Source: Variovorax sp. PBL-E5 | GTDB lineage: Bacteria; Pseudomonadota; Gammaproteobacteria; Burkholderiales; Burkholderiaceae_C | Reading direction: 5' to 3' | DNA length: 64,000 nucleotides | Assembly (NCBI RefSeq): GCF_901827185.1 | Contig: NZ_LR594671.1 | Span: 4,030,001 to 4,094,000 of the forward strand | In this document: piece after piece, positions 40,141-50,403 of the stretch | Layout of the letters: each line of letters begins with the position of its first letter | Numbering within the stretch: position 1 is the first letter of the stretch | Notes under the pieces: model-generated | Seen by the model: only the letters and a program-made list of their open reading frames with translations | What the model was told of the DNA's origin: nothing | The model's database searches: none | Program-made: the position numbers and the translations under genes

Positions 40141-42852
40141 ATGACACGACATCCGTTGCCTGCGGCCCGCCTCCCGGCGCCTTGCCAGATCCCGACGTTT
40201 TCCGGCCGGGGGCGGCTGTCCCTTCTGAGCGCGGCGATCACTCTGGCCCTGGGCTTCGTCAGCACCGATGCTTCGGCGCTCGCGCTCGGGCGGCTCAATG
40301 TCCAGTCGGCGCTGGGTGAACCGCTTCGCGCCGAAATCGACGTCACCGAGATCAGCGCATCCGAAGCCGACGGCCTGCGGATCGCCATCGCTTCGCCCGA
40401 GGCCTTCCGCGCTGCGGGCGTGCCTTACAACGCCGTGCTGTCGGACATGAGGGTGGGCCTGCAGCGACGCGCCAACGGGCGCTATGTCGTGCGCCTCACC
40501 AGCAACCGCCAAGTCAGCGAACCTTTCATCGACCTGCTGCTCGAGGCCAACTGGAATTCGGGCCGCATCGTGCGCGACTACACCGTGCTGCTCGATCCGC
40601 CGGGCAGCCGGCTGGCCGCGGCGCCGGTTGCGCCGATCGCGCCGCAGATCAGCGCAGCCCCGCCGCAGCCGCTGCGTTCCACCGCGCCGGCCGTCATCGA
40701 ACCCCCGATCCGCCGCCCATCGCCGGCGGCGGTGCCGGGCGCTCCGTCCGCAGCCGCGACGCAGGCAGCGCCAAGGGCGGCAAACGCGAGTCCGGCCATT
40801 CGCACCCCCGCGGGCGGCGATCAGCACGTCACGGTACAGGCCGGCGATACCGCCAGCAAGATCGCCGGTGCCTACAAGACAGCGGACGTATCGCTCGACC
40901 AGATGCTGGTGGCGCTGCTGCGTGCCAATCCCAATGCCTTCATTCGCGGCAATGTCAACCGCATCAAGGCCGGTGCCGTGCTCGACTTGCCGGACCCGTC
41001 CCAGGCGAGCGCCGTTCCTGCGACCGAAGCGCGGCGCATGGTGACAGCGCAGAGCCACGACTTCAGCGAGTACCGCCGCCGCCTGGCGGATAACACCCCC
41101 GAATCGAACGTCGCCGACGCCGGCCGCCAGGCCTCGGGCAAGCTGCAGGCCAATGTCGAGGATCGCAATGCGGCGAATGCAGCAGCCGACAAACTCAAGG
41201 TCACGCAGGGCGGCCCGGCGAACGTGTCCGCCGAAGACAAGCTGGCGCAGACCCGGCAGGCACAGGAGAGCAGCGCCCGCGTTGCCGAACTGTCGAAGAA
41301 CATCAGCGAGCTGAACAAGCTGCAAAGCGCCAGCGGGACCGCTGCTACGGCAAGCAGCGCCGCACCCGCTGCGGCAAGCGCTCCGTCGGTCGCAGCCTCC
41401 GCTGCGGGAAGCACTGCGGGCTCGGGTAACGCGGCATCGGCAGCGAGCGCGATCAGCCCGCCGACGCCCGCTGTCGTCGCGCCCGCTGCCGCGGCATCTG
41501 CCACAGCAGCCGACGGGACGACGCAAGCCGCCTCGTCGGCCGCGGCCACTGCCTCCGCTGCGCCCAAGGCACCGGTCATTGTCAAGCCGGCGGCCACGCC
41601 TGCGCCGACAGAGCGCGGGTTCTTCGCGGAACTGCTCGACAACCCGCTCATGCTCGGTGCCGCCGCACTGATCGCGCTGCTGGTCGCCTTCTTTCTCCAT
41701 CGCGTGCTGGGCCGCAAGCGCCCCCAAAGCGGCGACAGCGTGTTCATCGAAAGCCGCATGCCCAAGGACTCCTTCTTCGGCGCCAGCGGCGGCGAGTCGG
41801 TCGACACCAAGAACCGGGGCAATTCGGTCGTCTCCTCGCTGTCCTACTCTCCCAGCCAGCTGGACGCAGGCGACGTGGACCCGGTGGCCGAAGCCGATGT
41901 CTATCTGGCCTACGGCCGCGATCTGCAAGCCGAGGAAATCCTGCGCGAAGCACTGCGGGTCAATCCTGAACGCACCGCCATCCACCTCAAGCTGCTCGAG
42001 ATCCATGCCAAGCGCCGCGACCTGCGCGCCTACGAGGCGCTCGCGGCCGATGTGCACAAGCTGACCGGCGGCACCGGCAGCGACTGGGGTCGCGTGGCGG
42101 AAATGGGCAAGGACCTGGATCCCGGCAACCCGCTGTATGAATCCGGCAGCCGCGGCGTCTCCGCCGCCGAAGCCGCCGCATTCGCAGGCACATTGGCAGC
42201 GGCGACATCCTCGCCCGCGCCGGCCCTGAGCCCGAGTTCCGGCCCGGTCATGCCACAGGTCGTCGCAGCGCCTCCACCGGCCTTCGTGCCTTCCGTGGCG
42301 CCGCTCGATTTCGATCTCGACTTGGCCAAGCCCTCGACGCCGGCGCCGCTCACGGCCAGCCTGCCGCCGACACCGTCGCCGGAGCCATTCCCGTCGACGG
42401 TGCGCGAGGTTCCGCGCACCCCGACGCCCGCAGCCGCTGCGGCGACCGACGCCGCTCCGCTGAGCGCCATCGCAGCACTTCATCTCGAGAACGACTTCGA
42501 CACCGCACCGGGTGTGCTCGAGCCGATTCCGCGCGCGCCCTCGCCCGAGGACGAAATGACGCAGCCGGCAACCCTGCGCGCGGGCTTGCCCGGCGATTCC
42601 GGCTTCATCGAATTCGACATGAGTTCGCTGGCCGGCCTGCCGGATCGCAACCCGTCCGACACCGAGCGTGGCCGGCTCGAACCGCTCGAAGAAGGCGCGG
42701 AGAGCCCGCATGCGATCAAGCTTTCGCTGGCGCGCGAACTGAAGGCACTCGGCGATGTCGAAGGTGCCCGCTCACTGATCGAGGAAGTCGCTGCCGAGAG
42801 CTCGGGCGACGTCAAGGCCGAAGCCAAGCAACTGCTCGGCCAATTGCGCTGA
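40141..42852 (+). CDS. fimV: FimV-family inner-membrane protein with LysM domain
   Basis: A 903-residue protein. The N-terminus has a signal-like hydrophobic stretch followed by the FimV signature LALGRLNVQSALGEPLRAEI and a beta domain. A LysM motif follows (HVTVQAGDTASKIAGAYK, about residues 223-280), then a coiled Ala/Glu region and an Ala/Pro/Ser-rich low-complexity stretch. One membrane segment lies near 502-522 (LMLGAAALIALLVAFFLHRV). The cytoplasmic tail has TPR-like repeats (YLAYGRDLQAEEILREALRV) and ends with the FimV C-terminal motif. FimV affects type IV pili, polar assembly and peptidoglycan binding. The ATG at 40141 is preferred over a TTG at 40117. Confidence 0.9.
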   Translation: MTRHPLPAARLPAPCQIPTFSGRGRLSLLSAAITLALGFVSTDASALALGRLNVQSALGEPLRAEIDVTEISASEADGLRIAIASPEAFRAAGVPYNAVLSDMRVGLQRRANGRYVVRLTSNRQVSEPFIDLLLEANWNSGRIVRDYTVLLDPPGSRLAAAPVAPIAPQISAAPPQPLRSTAPAVIEPPIRRPSPAAVPGAPSAAATQAAPRAANASPAIRTPAGGDQHVTVQAGDTASKIAGAYKTADVSLDQMLVALLRANPNAFIRGNVNRIKAGAVLDLPDPSQASAVPATEARRMVTAQSHDFSEYRRRLADNTPESNVADAGRQASGKLQANVEDRNAANAAADKLKVTQGGPANVSAEDKLAQTRQAQESSARVAELSKNISELNKLQSASGTAATASSAAPAAASAPSVAASAAGSTAGSGNAASAASAISPPTPAVVAPAAAASATAADGTTQAASSAAATASAAPKAPVIVKPAATPAPTERGFFAELLDNPLMLGAAALIALLVAFFLHRVLGRKRPQSGDSVFIESRMPKDSFFGASGGESVDTKNRGNSVVSSLSYSPSQLDAGDVDPVAEADVYLAYGRDLQAEEILREALRVNPERTAIHLKLLEIHAKRRDLRAYEALAADVHKLTGGTGSDWGRVAEMGKDLDPGNPLYESGSRGVSAAEAAAFAGTLAAATSSPAPALSPSSGPVMPQVVAAPPPAFVPSVAPLDFDLDLAKPSTPAPLTASLPPTPSPEPFPSTVREVPRTPTPAAAAATDAAPLSAIAALHLENDFDTAPGVLEPIPRAPSPEDEMTQPATLRAGLPGDSGFIEFDMSSLAGLPDRNPSDTERGRLEPLEEGAESPHAIKLSLARELKALGDVEGARSLIEEVAAESSGDVKAEAKQLLGQLR

Positions 42853-42878
42853 GCGGCCATGGCGCCGCCTACTCCACC

Positions 42879-43691
42879 GTGAGGCTGGCGCTCGGCATCC
42901 GCTACAACGGCCAGGGCTACCAGGGCTGGCAGAGCCAGCTGTCGGGCCAAACCGTCCAGGACAAGCTCGAAGCGGCGCTCACCCGCTTCGCCGCCCAGCC
43001 GATCTCCACGCTCTGCGCGGGCCGCACCGATGCCGGTGTCCATGCCTTGATGCAGGTGGTGCATTTCGACACGGCCATTCACCGCACCCCCTTCTCCTGG
43101 GTGCGCGGCACCAACCGCTTCCTGCCCGCCGACATCGCGGTGCAATGGGCGCAGCCGGTGCCCGACCAGTTCCATTGCCGCGCTAGCGCGCTCACGCGCC
43201 GCTACCTCTACGTGCTGTCGCAGTCGCCGGTGCGGCCGAGCCTGGATGCGGGCCGCGTGGGCTGGTCGATGCGCGCACTCGACGGCAACGCGATGCGCGA
43301 GGCGGCCACGATGCTGCTGGGCCAGCACGACTTCAGCTCGTTCCGCGCTTCGGCCTGCCAGGCACGTTCGCCGATCAAGGACCTGCGGCGCATCACGGTC
43401 ACGCGGCACGGCGAGACGGAACGCTGCCGCTGGCACTTCGAGTTCGAGGCCGACGCGTTCCTGCATCACATGATCCGCAACATCATGGGTTGCCTGGTGC
43501 GCATCGGCCATGGCGACGAGCGTCCGGAATGGATGCGCAAGGTACTGGAGGCCCGCAGCCGCAAGGTCGCCGCCCCGACTTTCTCGGCGGATGGCCTGTA
43601 CTTTCTGGGACCGCTCTACGACGCCGGCTGGGGCTTGCCGCCGCAGGCAACGCTGCAGGCGGGGGGCGTTGCGTATGATGATCCGCCATGA
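42879..43691 (+). CDS. truA: tRNA pseudouridine synthase A
   Basis: Modifies U38-40 in the tRNA anticodon arm. The 270-residue protein begins (GTG) LALGIRYNGQGYQGWQSQ and has the catalytic Asp51 in CAGRTDAGVHALMQV. RRYLYVL and FLHHMIRNIMGCLVRIG are also typical. The start is a GTG; the nearby ATG at 42859 is out of frame. It follows fimV by 26 bp and overlaps trpF by 4 bp. Confidence 0.95.
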   Translation: MRLALGIRYNGQGYQGWQSQLSGQTVQDKLEAALTRFAAQPISTLCAGRTDAGVHALMQVVHFDTAIHRTPFSWVRGTNRFLPADIAVQWAQPVPDQFHCRASALTRRYLYVLSQSPVRPSLDAGRVGWSMRALDGNAMREAATMLLGQHDFSSFRASACQARSPIKDLRRITVTRHGETERCRWHFEFEADAFLHHMIRNIMGCLVRIGHGDERPEWMRKVLEARSRKVAAPTFSADGLYFLGPLYDAGWGLPPQATLQAGGVAYDDPP

Positions 43692-44374
43692 CTTCCATTC
43701 GCCACGTTGCCCGTACACGCATCAAGATCTGCGGGCTGACACGCGAGGAGGACGTGGACGCAGCCGTCGATGGCGGTGCCGATGCGATCGGCTTCGTGCT
43801 GTATCCGGCCAGCCCGCGCGCAGTCACCGTTGAACGCGCGGCGCGGCTGGCCGCCAGGCTGCCGCCCTTCGTCACGCCGGTGCTGCTGTTCGTCAACGAA
43901 GAGGCCGCAGCCGCAAGGGCCGCCCTCGCTGCCGTGCCCGGTGCCGTCGCGCAGTTCCATGGCGATGAAACACCCGATCAATGCTGGCAGGCGAGCGGCC
44001 AGGGCGCGCACCGCTTCCTGCGCGCGGCCCGGATTCCGGTCGGTGCGGCCGGCGCCGGCTTCGATCTCGTAAAATACGCGTCCGATTACTCCCGCGCCCA
44101 CGCCATCCTGCTCGACGCCCACGTCGAAGCCTATGGCGGTGGCGGCAAGGCATTCGATTGGTCACATCTTCCACCCGCCGTCGACGCTCACCTCGTCTTG
44201 AGTGGTGGGCTCACACCTGCAAACGTGGGCGATGGCATTCGCCAGTTGCGGACGGCCGCCCGGTCGCTGTCCGTTGACGTGAGTTCCGGCGTCGAGGCCT
44301 GCAAAGGCATCAAGGACGCCCGGAAGATTCGCGAATTCGTGGCCGCCGTGCGTGCGGCCGACGCCCTGTTCTAG
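43688..44374 (+). CDS. trpF: Phosphoribosylanthranilate isomerase
   Basis: Third enzyme of tryptophan synthesis from chorismate, a TIM barrel of 228 residues. The catalytic Cys lies in RIKICGLTREED and the Asp in the ILLDAHVEAYGGGGKAF region; VLSGGLTPANVGDGI and VDVSSGVEACKGIKD bind phosphate. The ATG overlaps the truA stop. trpE, trpG, trpD and trpC are not in this window, so the trp genes are split. Confidence 0.95.
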   Translation: MTSIRHVARTRIKICGLTREEDVDAAVDGGADAIGFVLYPASPRAVTVERAARLAARLPPFVTPVLLFVNEEAAAARAALAAVPGAVAQFHGDETPDQCWQASGQGAHRFLRAARIPVGAAGAGFDLVKYASDYSRAHAILLDAHVEAYGGGGKAFDWSHLPPAVDAHLVLSGGLTPANVGDGIRQLRTAARSLSVDVSSGVEACKGIKDARKIREFVAAVRAADALF

Positions 44375-44422
44375 CTGACTGCGCCTCGATCGTCTGGCGC
44401 GGCCGGCCCACCGATCGAGACC

Positions 44423-45700
44423 ATGACCACCTACCAGCAACCCGACGCCACCGGCCATTTCGGCATCTACGGCGGCACTTTCGCCAGCGAAACGCTGACC
44501 CACGCGATCAATGAATTGCGTGACGCCTACGCCCGGTACAAGGACGACCCCGAATTCCTGGCCGAATTCCACTACGAGCTCGCGCATTTCGTGGGCCGAC
44601 CCTCGCCGATCTACCATGCGGCGCGCACCAGCCGCGAAATGGGCGGCGCGCAGATCTACCTCAAGCGAGAGGACCTGAATCACACCGGCGCCCACAAGGT
44701 CAACAACACCATCGGCCAGGCCATGCTCGCCAAGCGCATGGGCAAGCCGCGCGTGATCGCCGAAACCGGCGCCGGCCAGCACGGCGTGGCCACGGCCACC
44801 ATCTGCGCACGCTACGGGCTCGAATGCGTGGTCTACATGGGCAGTCAGGACGTGAAGCGCCAGAGCCCGAATGTCTATCGCATGAACCTGCTGGGCGCAA
44901 CCGTCGTGCCAGTGGAATCGGGCAGCAAGACCCTGAAGGACGCGCTCAACGAGGCGATGCGCGACTGGGTCACCAACGTCGAAAATACCTTCTACATCAT
45001 CGGCACCGTCGCCGGCCCGCATCCCTATCCGACCATGGTGCGCGACTTCCAGAGCGTGATCGGCATCGAATGCATCGAACAGATGCCCGCCATGCTGGCC
45101 GCGCAAGGCCTCGGCGGCGAAGCCGGAGGCCGGCAACCCGACGTGGTGGTTGCCTGCGTGGGCGGCGGCAGCAATGCGATGGGCATCTTCCATCCCTATA
45201 TTCCCTTCGAAGGCACGCGCCTGATCGGCGTGGAGGCCGCGGGCGAAGGCCTGGACAGCGGCAAGCATTCGGCCTCGATCCTGCGCGGCAGTCCCGGTGT
45301 GCTGCACGGCAACCGGACCTACCTGCTGCAGAACGAGGACGGCCAGGTGACCGAGACGCACAGCATCAGCGCCGGGCTCGATTACCCCGGCGTCGGCCCG
45401 GAGCATGCCTACCTGGCCGACATCGGTCGCGCCGAATATGTCGGCATCACCGATGCCGAGGCACTCGAAGCCTTTCACTACCTGTGCCGCACCGAAGGCA
45501 TCATCCCCGCCCTCGAATCGAGCCATGCCTTCGCCCACGCGATGAAACTGGCGAAGACCATGCGCCCCGATCAGTCGATCCTGGTCAATCTCTCGGGTCG
45601 CGGCGACAAGGACATCGGCACGGTGGCCGACCTCTCCGGCATCGACTTCTACGATCGGCCGTCGATGCGCGGCCTCAGCGTGAAGGGAGGCCGTGCATGA
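44423..45700 (+). CDS. trpB: Tryptophan synthase beta subunit
   Basis: PLP enzyme that joins indole and serine. The 425-residue protein has the Schiff-base Lys92 in [16 protein letters not shown], the tail-binding EVGAGQHG-type loop seen here as [13 protein letters not shown], and [12 protein letters not shown] binding the PLP phosphate. It is 48 bp after trpF and overlaps trpA by 4 bp, consistent with the alpha-beta complex. Confidence 0.97.
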   Translation: MTTYQQPDATGHFGIYGGTFASETLTHAINELRDAYARYKDDPEFLAEFHYELAHFVGRPSPIYHAARTSREMGGAQIYLKREDLNHTGAHKVNNTIGQAMLAKRMGKPRVIAETGAGQHGVATATICARYGLECVVYMGSQDVKRQSPNVYRMNLLGATVVPVESGSKTLKDALNEAMRDWVTNVENTFYIIGTVAGPHPYPTMVRDFQSVIGIECIEQMPAMLAAQGLGGEAGGRQPDVVVACVGGGSNAMGIFHPYIPFEGTRLIGVEAAGEGLDSGKHSASILRGSPGVLHGNRTYLLQNEDGQVTETHSISAGLDYPGVGPEHAYLADIGRAEYVGITDAEALEAFHYLCRTEGIIPALESSHAFAHAMKLAKTMRPDQSILVNLSGRGDKDIGTVADLSGIDFYDRPSMRGLSVKGGRA

Positions 45701-46542
45701 GCCGCATCGCTGCCACTTTCGACGCCTTGCGCAAGGACGGCCGCAAGGCGCTGATCCCCTACGTGACCGCGGGCTTTCCTTTCGCCGACATCACGCCGGA
45801 ACTCATGCACGGCATGGCCGAGGCGGGCGCCGACGTGATCGAGCTCGGCGTGCCCTTCTCCGACCCAATGGCCGACGGTCCGGTAATTCAGAAGGCCGGC
45901 GAGGCCGCGCTCGCGCTGGGCATCGGCATGAAACAGGTGCTGGCCATGGTCGCCACCTTTCGACGGCAGAACGAAAGCACGCCCGTGGTGCTGATGGGCT
46001 ACGCGAATCCGGTCGAACACTACGACCTGGTGCACGGCAAGCATTCGTTCATCCGCGATGCCGCGGCAGCCGGCGTCGACGGCCTGCTGGTCGTCGACTA
46101 CCCGCCCGAAGAGTGCGAGGAATTCGCCGCCAAGCTTCGGGCGAGCGGCATCGACCTGATCTTCCTGCTCGCGCCCACCAGCACCGGCGAGCGCATGGCA
46201 CAGGTCGGCCGCATTGCCACCGGCTACGTCTACTACGTCTCGCTCAAGGGTGTGACCGGTGCGGGCCATCTCGACACCGAAGCGGTCGGCCGGATGATCC
46301 CGCGCATCCGCGAGCACATGCAGCTGCCGGTCGGCGTCGGTTTTGGCATTCGTGACGCGCGCACCGCGCAGGCCGTCGGCTCGGCTGCCGATGCGGTCGT
46401 GATCGGCACCCGCATCATCCAGCTGATAGAGAACCAGCCGCGGGAGGCGGTGGTGCCGGTGGTGCGCGAATTCCTGTCCGAAATCCGGCAGGCACTGGAC
46501 GCCCTGCCCACGGCCACGCCCAAGAACACGGCTGGCCGATAA
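45697..46542 (+). CDS. trpA: Tryptophan synthase alpha subunit
   Basis: Cleaves indole-3-glycerol phosphate to indole and glyceraldehyde 3-phosphate. The 281-residue TIM barrel has both catalytic acids, Glu49 and Asp60, in [15 protein letters not shown], the same numbering as in E. coli. [15 protein letters not shown] and [10 protein letters not shown] bind phosphate. The start overlaps the trpB stop (ATGA). Confidence 0.97.
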   Translation: MSRIAATFDALRKDGRKALIPYVTAGFPFADITPELMHGMAEAGADVIELGVPFSDPMADGPVIQKAGEAALALGIGMKQVLAMVATFRRQNESTPVVLMGYANPVEHYDLVHGKHSFIRDAAAAGVDGLLVVDYPPEECEEFAAKLRASGIDLIFLLAPTSTGERMAQVGRIATGYVYYVSLKGVTGAGHLDTEAVGRMIPRIREHMQLPVGVGFGIRDARTAQAVGSAADAVVIGTRIIQLIENQPREAVVPVVREFLSEIRQALDALPTATPKNTAGR

Positions 46543-46573
46543 TCCGCATGCCCTCACCCCGGATGGAGACTTC

Positions 46574-47446
46574 ATGAGCTGGCTAGAAAAACTGCTTCCC
46601 CCCAAGATTGCGCCCATCGATCCGAGCGAGCGCCGCCAAATGCCGGAAGGCCTTTGGATCAAATGCCCGAGCTGCGACACGGTGCTCTACAAGACCGACC
46701 TCGAACACAACCAGAACGTGTGCCCGAGCTGCGGCCACCACCACCGCATCGGCGCGCGCGCGCGGCTGGACGCCTTCCTCGATCCCGAAGGCCGCTACGA
46801 AGTCGGCCAGGAAGTGCTGCCGGTCGACGCACTCAAGTTCAAGGACAGCCGCAAGTACCCCGAGCGGCTCAAGGAGGCGCTCGAGAACACCGGCGAGACC
46901 GACGCGCTCGTGGTCATCGGCGGCTCGGTGCACAGCATCAATGTCGTGGTGGCCTGCTTCGAGTTCGACTTCATGGGCGGCAGCATGGGCAGCGTGGTCG
47001 GCGAGCGCTTCGTGCGCGGCGTCGAGACCGCCATCGAGCAGAAGGTGCCGTTCATCTGCTTCACGGCCACCGGCGGCGCGCGCATGCAGGAAGGCTTGCT
47101 GTCGCTCATGCAGATGGCCAAGACCAACGCATCGCTCACCCGGCTGGCCAAGAAGGGCCTTCCCTACATCAGCGTGCTGACCGACCCGACCATGGGCGGC
47201 GTGAGCGCGGGCTTTGCCTTCGTCGGCGACGTGGTCATCGCGGAACCGAAGGCGCTGATCGGCTTCGCCGGGCCGCGCGTGATCGAATCGACCGTGCGGG
47301 TGACGCTGCCGGAAGGCTTTCAGCGCGCCGAGTTCCTGCAGACCAAGGGCGCAATCGATTTCATCTGCGACCGGCGCGAACTGCGCAAGACCGTGGCCAG
47401 CACGCTGGCGATGCTGCTGCGCCAATCCGCCGACGCAGTGGTCTGA
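46574..47446 (+). CDS. accD: Acetyl-CoA carboxylase carboxyltransferase subunit beta
   Basis: Transfers the carboxyl group from biotin to acetyl-CoA for fatty-acid synthesis. The 290-residue protein has a C4 zinc ribbon (Cys31, Cys34, Cys50, Cys53 in KCPSCDT and VCPSCGHH) and crotonase-like [29 protein letters not shown] and GFAGPRVIE motifs. It lies 31 bp after trpA; folC often follows in relatives, but here a minus-strand YggT gene ends 15 bp away. Confidence 0.97.
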   Translation: MSWLEKLLPPKIAPIDPSERRQMPEGLWIKCPSCDTVLYKTDLEHNQNVCPSCGHHHRIGARARLDAFLDPEGRYEVGQEVLPVDALKFKDSRKYPERLKEALENTGETDALVVIGGSVHSINVVVACFEFDFMGGSMGSVVGERFVRGVETAIEQKVPFICFTATGGARMQEGLLSLMQMAKTNASLTRLAKKGLPYISVLTDPTMGGVSAGFAFVGDVVIAEPKALIGFAGPRVIESTVRVTLPEGFQRAEFLQTKGAIDFICDRRELRKTVASTLAMLLRQSADAVV

Positions 47447-47461
47447 CGGGCGGCGCGGACC

Positions 47462-48022
47462 TCAGCGTCCGAGGGTGAACGCCGAGCCCATCAGATTGCC
47501 GAGCACGATGGCAACGATCTGCAGCAGCACGATGGCGGCCAGCGGCGACAGGTCGACGCCACCCACCAGCGGAATGAAGCGCCGCAGCGGCCGCACGAGC
47601 GGCTCCGCGAGCCGCGCGATGAGATCCTGCAGCATCGAAGACGCGCTCGGCACCCACGACAACACGGCATAGACGATCAGCAGCGCGGTGAGCCCCGATA
47701 CCGCGAGCTGCAACAGCCCGATCAGCGACACCAGCGGCAGGATCGTCCAGCGGCCCAGGCCGCCCATCAGCAGCCAGAGCAGCAGGAACTTGGCCATCAC
47801 CAGCAGCCAGGCGGCGATCGCGCTGGCGAGATCCCAGCGCTTGACCGGCGGCACCACGCGCCGCAGCGGCAACACGATCCAGTCGCTGATGGCGAACACG
47901 AAGCGGCCCAGCGGGTTACCGAAAGGCACCCGGTGATACTGCATGTAGAGGCGCAGCAGACAGGCGCCCCCGAGGAGGCCGACGATCACGTCGAGCAGAA
48001 ACGCGGGGATTTGATAGAACAT
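47462..48022 (-). CDS. YggT-family membrane protein
   Basis: A 186-residue inner-membrane protein made of two YggT-type repeats, each with a hydrophobic pair of helices ending in a basic amphipathic motif (FVFAISDWIVLPLRRVVPP and LIARLAEPLVRPLRRFIP). YggT proteins have been linked to osmotic protection and cell-division or FtsZ-related membrane functions, but the role is not settled. It is divergent from the LON-domain gene across 49 bp and convergent with accD. Confidence 0.88.
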   Translation of the reverse strand: MFYQIPAFLLDVIVGLLGGACLLRLYMQYHRVPFGNPLGRFVFAISDWIVLPLRRVVPPVKRWDLASAIAAWLLVMAKFLLLWLLMGGLGRWTILPLVSLIGLLQLAVSGLTALLIVYAVLSWVPSASSMLQDLIARLAEPLVRPLRRFIPLVGGVDLSPLAAIVLLQIVAIVLGNLMGSAFTLGR

Positions 48023-48071
48023 GGGTCGCGGTCGTGAACGGAATGCGATGATAGCCATGCAAGGTTCATCG

Positions 48072-48719
48072 ATGACGACACCCTCCCTTCTGCACGACCT
48101 GCCCTTGTTTCCGCTGGGCACCGTGCTGTTTCCCGGCGGCTTGCTGCCGCTGCGCATTTTCGAGGTCCGCTACCTCGACATGATCGGCAAGTGCCACAAG
48201 ACGGGCGCGCCGTTCGGCGTGGTCGGCCTCACGCTGGGCAGCGAGGTTCGCCGGGCCGGCGCAGAGGCCGAAAGCTTCTCGGCCATCGGGACGCTCGCCG
48301 TCATCCGCGAATTCGACGTTCCCCAGGCCGGCCTGATGCAGATCGAATGCGCGGGCACGCAGCGCTTTCGCATTCATTCCAGCGAGTTGCAGAGGCATGG
48401 ACTGTGGACGGCCAGCGTCGAAGCGCTGCCCGATGACCAGGCGCTCGAAGTCCCGCAGGATCTGCAGCAGAGTGCGGATTCGTTGCGCCGGCTGGTCACC
48501 GCGCTGGAAGAGCGGCGGCGGATGGAGGGCAACGACCGCGTGCGGCTGCCGATCGAGCCGCCCTATCGGTTCGACGACTGTGGGTGGGTGGCCAATCGCT
48601 GGTGCGAGCTGCTGCCGGTACAGCCCGAGATCAAGCAGCGCCTGATGGAACTCGACAGCCCGCTGATGCGCCTCGAACTCGTCGGCGATCTGCTCGCACG
48701 CACCGGCATCGTTGAATAG
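48072..48719 (+). CDS. LON peptidase substrate-binding-domain protein
   Basis: A 215-residue protein that holds only the N-terminal LON domain: LPLFPLGTVLFPGGLLPLRI, FEVRYLDMIGKC and the late LQQSADSLRRLV helices. There is no AAA+ or protease part. Such stand-alone proteins are common in Proteobacteria; the function is unknown, perhaps substrate or protein binding. The ATG at 48072 begins the conserved region. It lies 115 bp before lysS. Confidence 0.85.
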   Translation: MTTPSLLHDLPLFPLGTVLFPGGLLPLRIFEVRYLDMIGKCHKTGAPFGVVGLTLGSEVRRAGAEAESFSAIGTLAVIREFDVPQAGLMQIECAGTQRFRIHSSELQRHGLWTASVEALPDDQALEVPQDLQQSADSLRRLVTALEERRRMEGNDRVRLPIEPPYRFDDCGWVANRWCELLPVQPEIKQRLMELDSPLMRLELVGDLLARTGIVE

Positions 48720-48795
48720 GCCGCTATCGATTGGATAGCAACCGACAAAGCATCGGCGCGCGCTGGCGGCCGGTCCGGCAGGAAGCGCTGGCGGC

Positions 48796-48801
48796 TAAAA
48801 T
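48796..48801 (+). promoter_or_regulatory. Possible -10 box for lysS
   Basis: TAAAAT lies 33 bp before the lysS ATG in a 115-bp gap. No strong -35 is seen. A short inverted repeat CTATC/GATAG (48724-48738) is upstream. Weak call. Confidence 0.25.
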
Positions 48802-48834
48802 GGCGAGTTGCGTTCGCGCCCCTACCCTGCTTCC

Positions 48835-50403
48835 ATGTCCGATTCATCGACTCCTTCCGCTTCCGCCACTGTCGCCGCGCCCGCTTCCACGGCGGCCGCC
48901 ACGATCGACGACAACCAGCTCATCGCCGAGCGGCGCGAAAAACTGAAAGGCCTGCGCGCGGCGCAGGCCGCAGGCCAGGGCGTCGCGTTCCCGAACGATT
49001 TCAAGCCCGGCCACCGCGCCGCGGGACTGATCGCAGCGCACGGCGACACGCCGGCCGAGGTGCTCGAAGCCGCGCCGATCGCCGTCAGCGTGGCGGGCCG
49101 CATGATGCTCAAGCGGGTGATGGGCAAGGCCAGCTTCGCGACGGTGCAGGACGCCACCGGCCGCATCCAGCTCTACATCACGCGCGACGCGGTGGGCGAA
49201 GACGCCTACGCCGCATTCAAGCACTGGGACCTGGGCGATATCGTCGGCGCCGAAGGCTCGGCCTTCAAGACCCGCACCGGCGAACTCTCGGTCAAGGTCA
49301 CGAAGCTGCGCCTGCTGACCAAAAGCCTGCGGCCGCTGCCGGACAAGTTCCACGGCATGGCCGACCAGGAGCAGAAGTACCGCCAGCGCTATGTCGACCT
49401 GATCACCGACGAATCGGCGCGCGAGCGCTTCGCGGCGCGCAGCCGCGCCGTGAGCGCGCTGCGCGAGTTCATGGTGGCCAACGACTTCCTCGAGGTCGAG
49501 ACGCCGATGCTGCATCCGATCCCCGGCGGCGCCAACGCCAAGCCCTTCAAGACACACCACAACGCGCTCGACCAGGAGATGTTCCTGCGCATCGCGCCCG
49601 AGCTCTACCTGAAGCGGCTGATCGTCGGCGGCTTCGAGCGCGTGTTCGAGATCAACCGGAGCTACCGCAACGAGGGCATCTCGGTGCGGCACAACCCCGA
49701 GTTCACGATGATGGAGTTCTACGCGGCCTACTGGAACTACCGCGACCTGATGGACTTCACCGAGACGCTGATCCGCACCATCGCAGAGAAGACCGTCGGC
49801 CGGCTCGCGCTCGACTACCAGGGCCAACCTGTCGACCTGAGTCTTCCGTTCGAGCGGCTCACGATCCGCGAGGCGATCCTGCGCCACACCGACGCGGGCG
49901 ACCATGTCGACGATGCCGCCTGGCTCGTCAACGCCCTGCGCAAGCTCGGCCTGACCGAGGACAAGGGCAAGCTCTCGCAGCGCAGCCTCGCCAGCCTGCA
50001 GGTGATGTACTTCGAAGAGACGGTGGAAGAAAAACTCTGGCAGCCGACCTTCATCATGGAGCACCCGACCGAGATCTCGCCGCTGGCGCGCGCCAATGAC
50101 GAACGTCCCGAAGTGACGGAGCGCTTCGAGCTCTACATCACCGGCCGCGAATTCGGCAACGGCTTCAGCGAGCTCAACGATGCCGAAGACCAGGCCGCGC
50201 GCTTCAATGCGCAGGTGGCGGCCAAGGACAGCGGCGACGACGAGGCGATGTTCTACGACCATGACTTCGTTCGCGCGCTCGAATACGGCATGCCGCCGAC
50301 AGGCGGGTGCGGCATCGGCATCGATCGGTTCATGATGCTCCTGACCGATTCGCCGAGCATTCGCGACGTCATCCTCTTTCCTGCGCTGCGCCGGGAATCT
50401 TGA
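48835..50403 (+). CDS. lysS: Lysyl-tRNA synthetase, class II
   Basis: Charges tRNA-Lys. The 522-residue protein has an OB-fold tRNA-binding region ([20 protein letters not shown]), then class II motifs: motif 2 in [20 protein letters not shown] and motif 3 in [16 protein letters not shown]. The N-terminal 25 residues are Ala/Ser-rich and probably flexible. The stop overlaps the TTG start of the downstream Hsp70 gene. Confidence 0.97.
   Translation: MSDSSTPSASATVAAPASTAAATIDDNQLIAERREKLKGLRAAQAAGQGVAFPNDFKPGHRAAGLIAAHGDTPAEVLEAAPIAVSVAGRMMLKRVMGKASFATVQDATGRIQLYITRDAVGEDAYAAFKHWDLGDIVGAEGSAFKTRTGELSVKVTKLRLLTKSLRPLPDKFHGMADQEQKYRQRYVDLITDESARERFAARSRAVSALREFMVANDFLEVETPMLHPIPGGANAKPFKTHHNALDQEMFLRIAPELYLKRLIVGGFERVFEINRSYRNEGISVRHNPEFTMMEFYAAYWNYRDLMDFTETLIRTIAEKTVGRLALDYQGQPVDLSLPFERLTIREAILRHTDAGDHVDDAAWLVNALRKLGLTEDKGKLSQRSLASLQVMYFEETVEEKLWQPTFIMEHPTEISPLARANDERPEVTERFELYITGREFGNGFSELNDAEDQAARFNAQVAAKDSGDDEAMFYDHDFVRALEYGMPPTGGCGIGIDRFMMLLTDSPSIRDVILFPALRRES

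Noticed and set aside
40018..42711. An 897-codon minus-strand frame opposite fimV
   Set aside because: It is an Arg/Gly-rich shadow without a start context; fimV has full domain structure on the plus strand.
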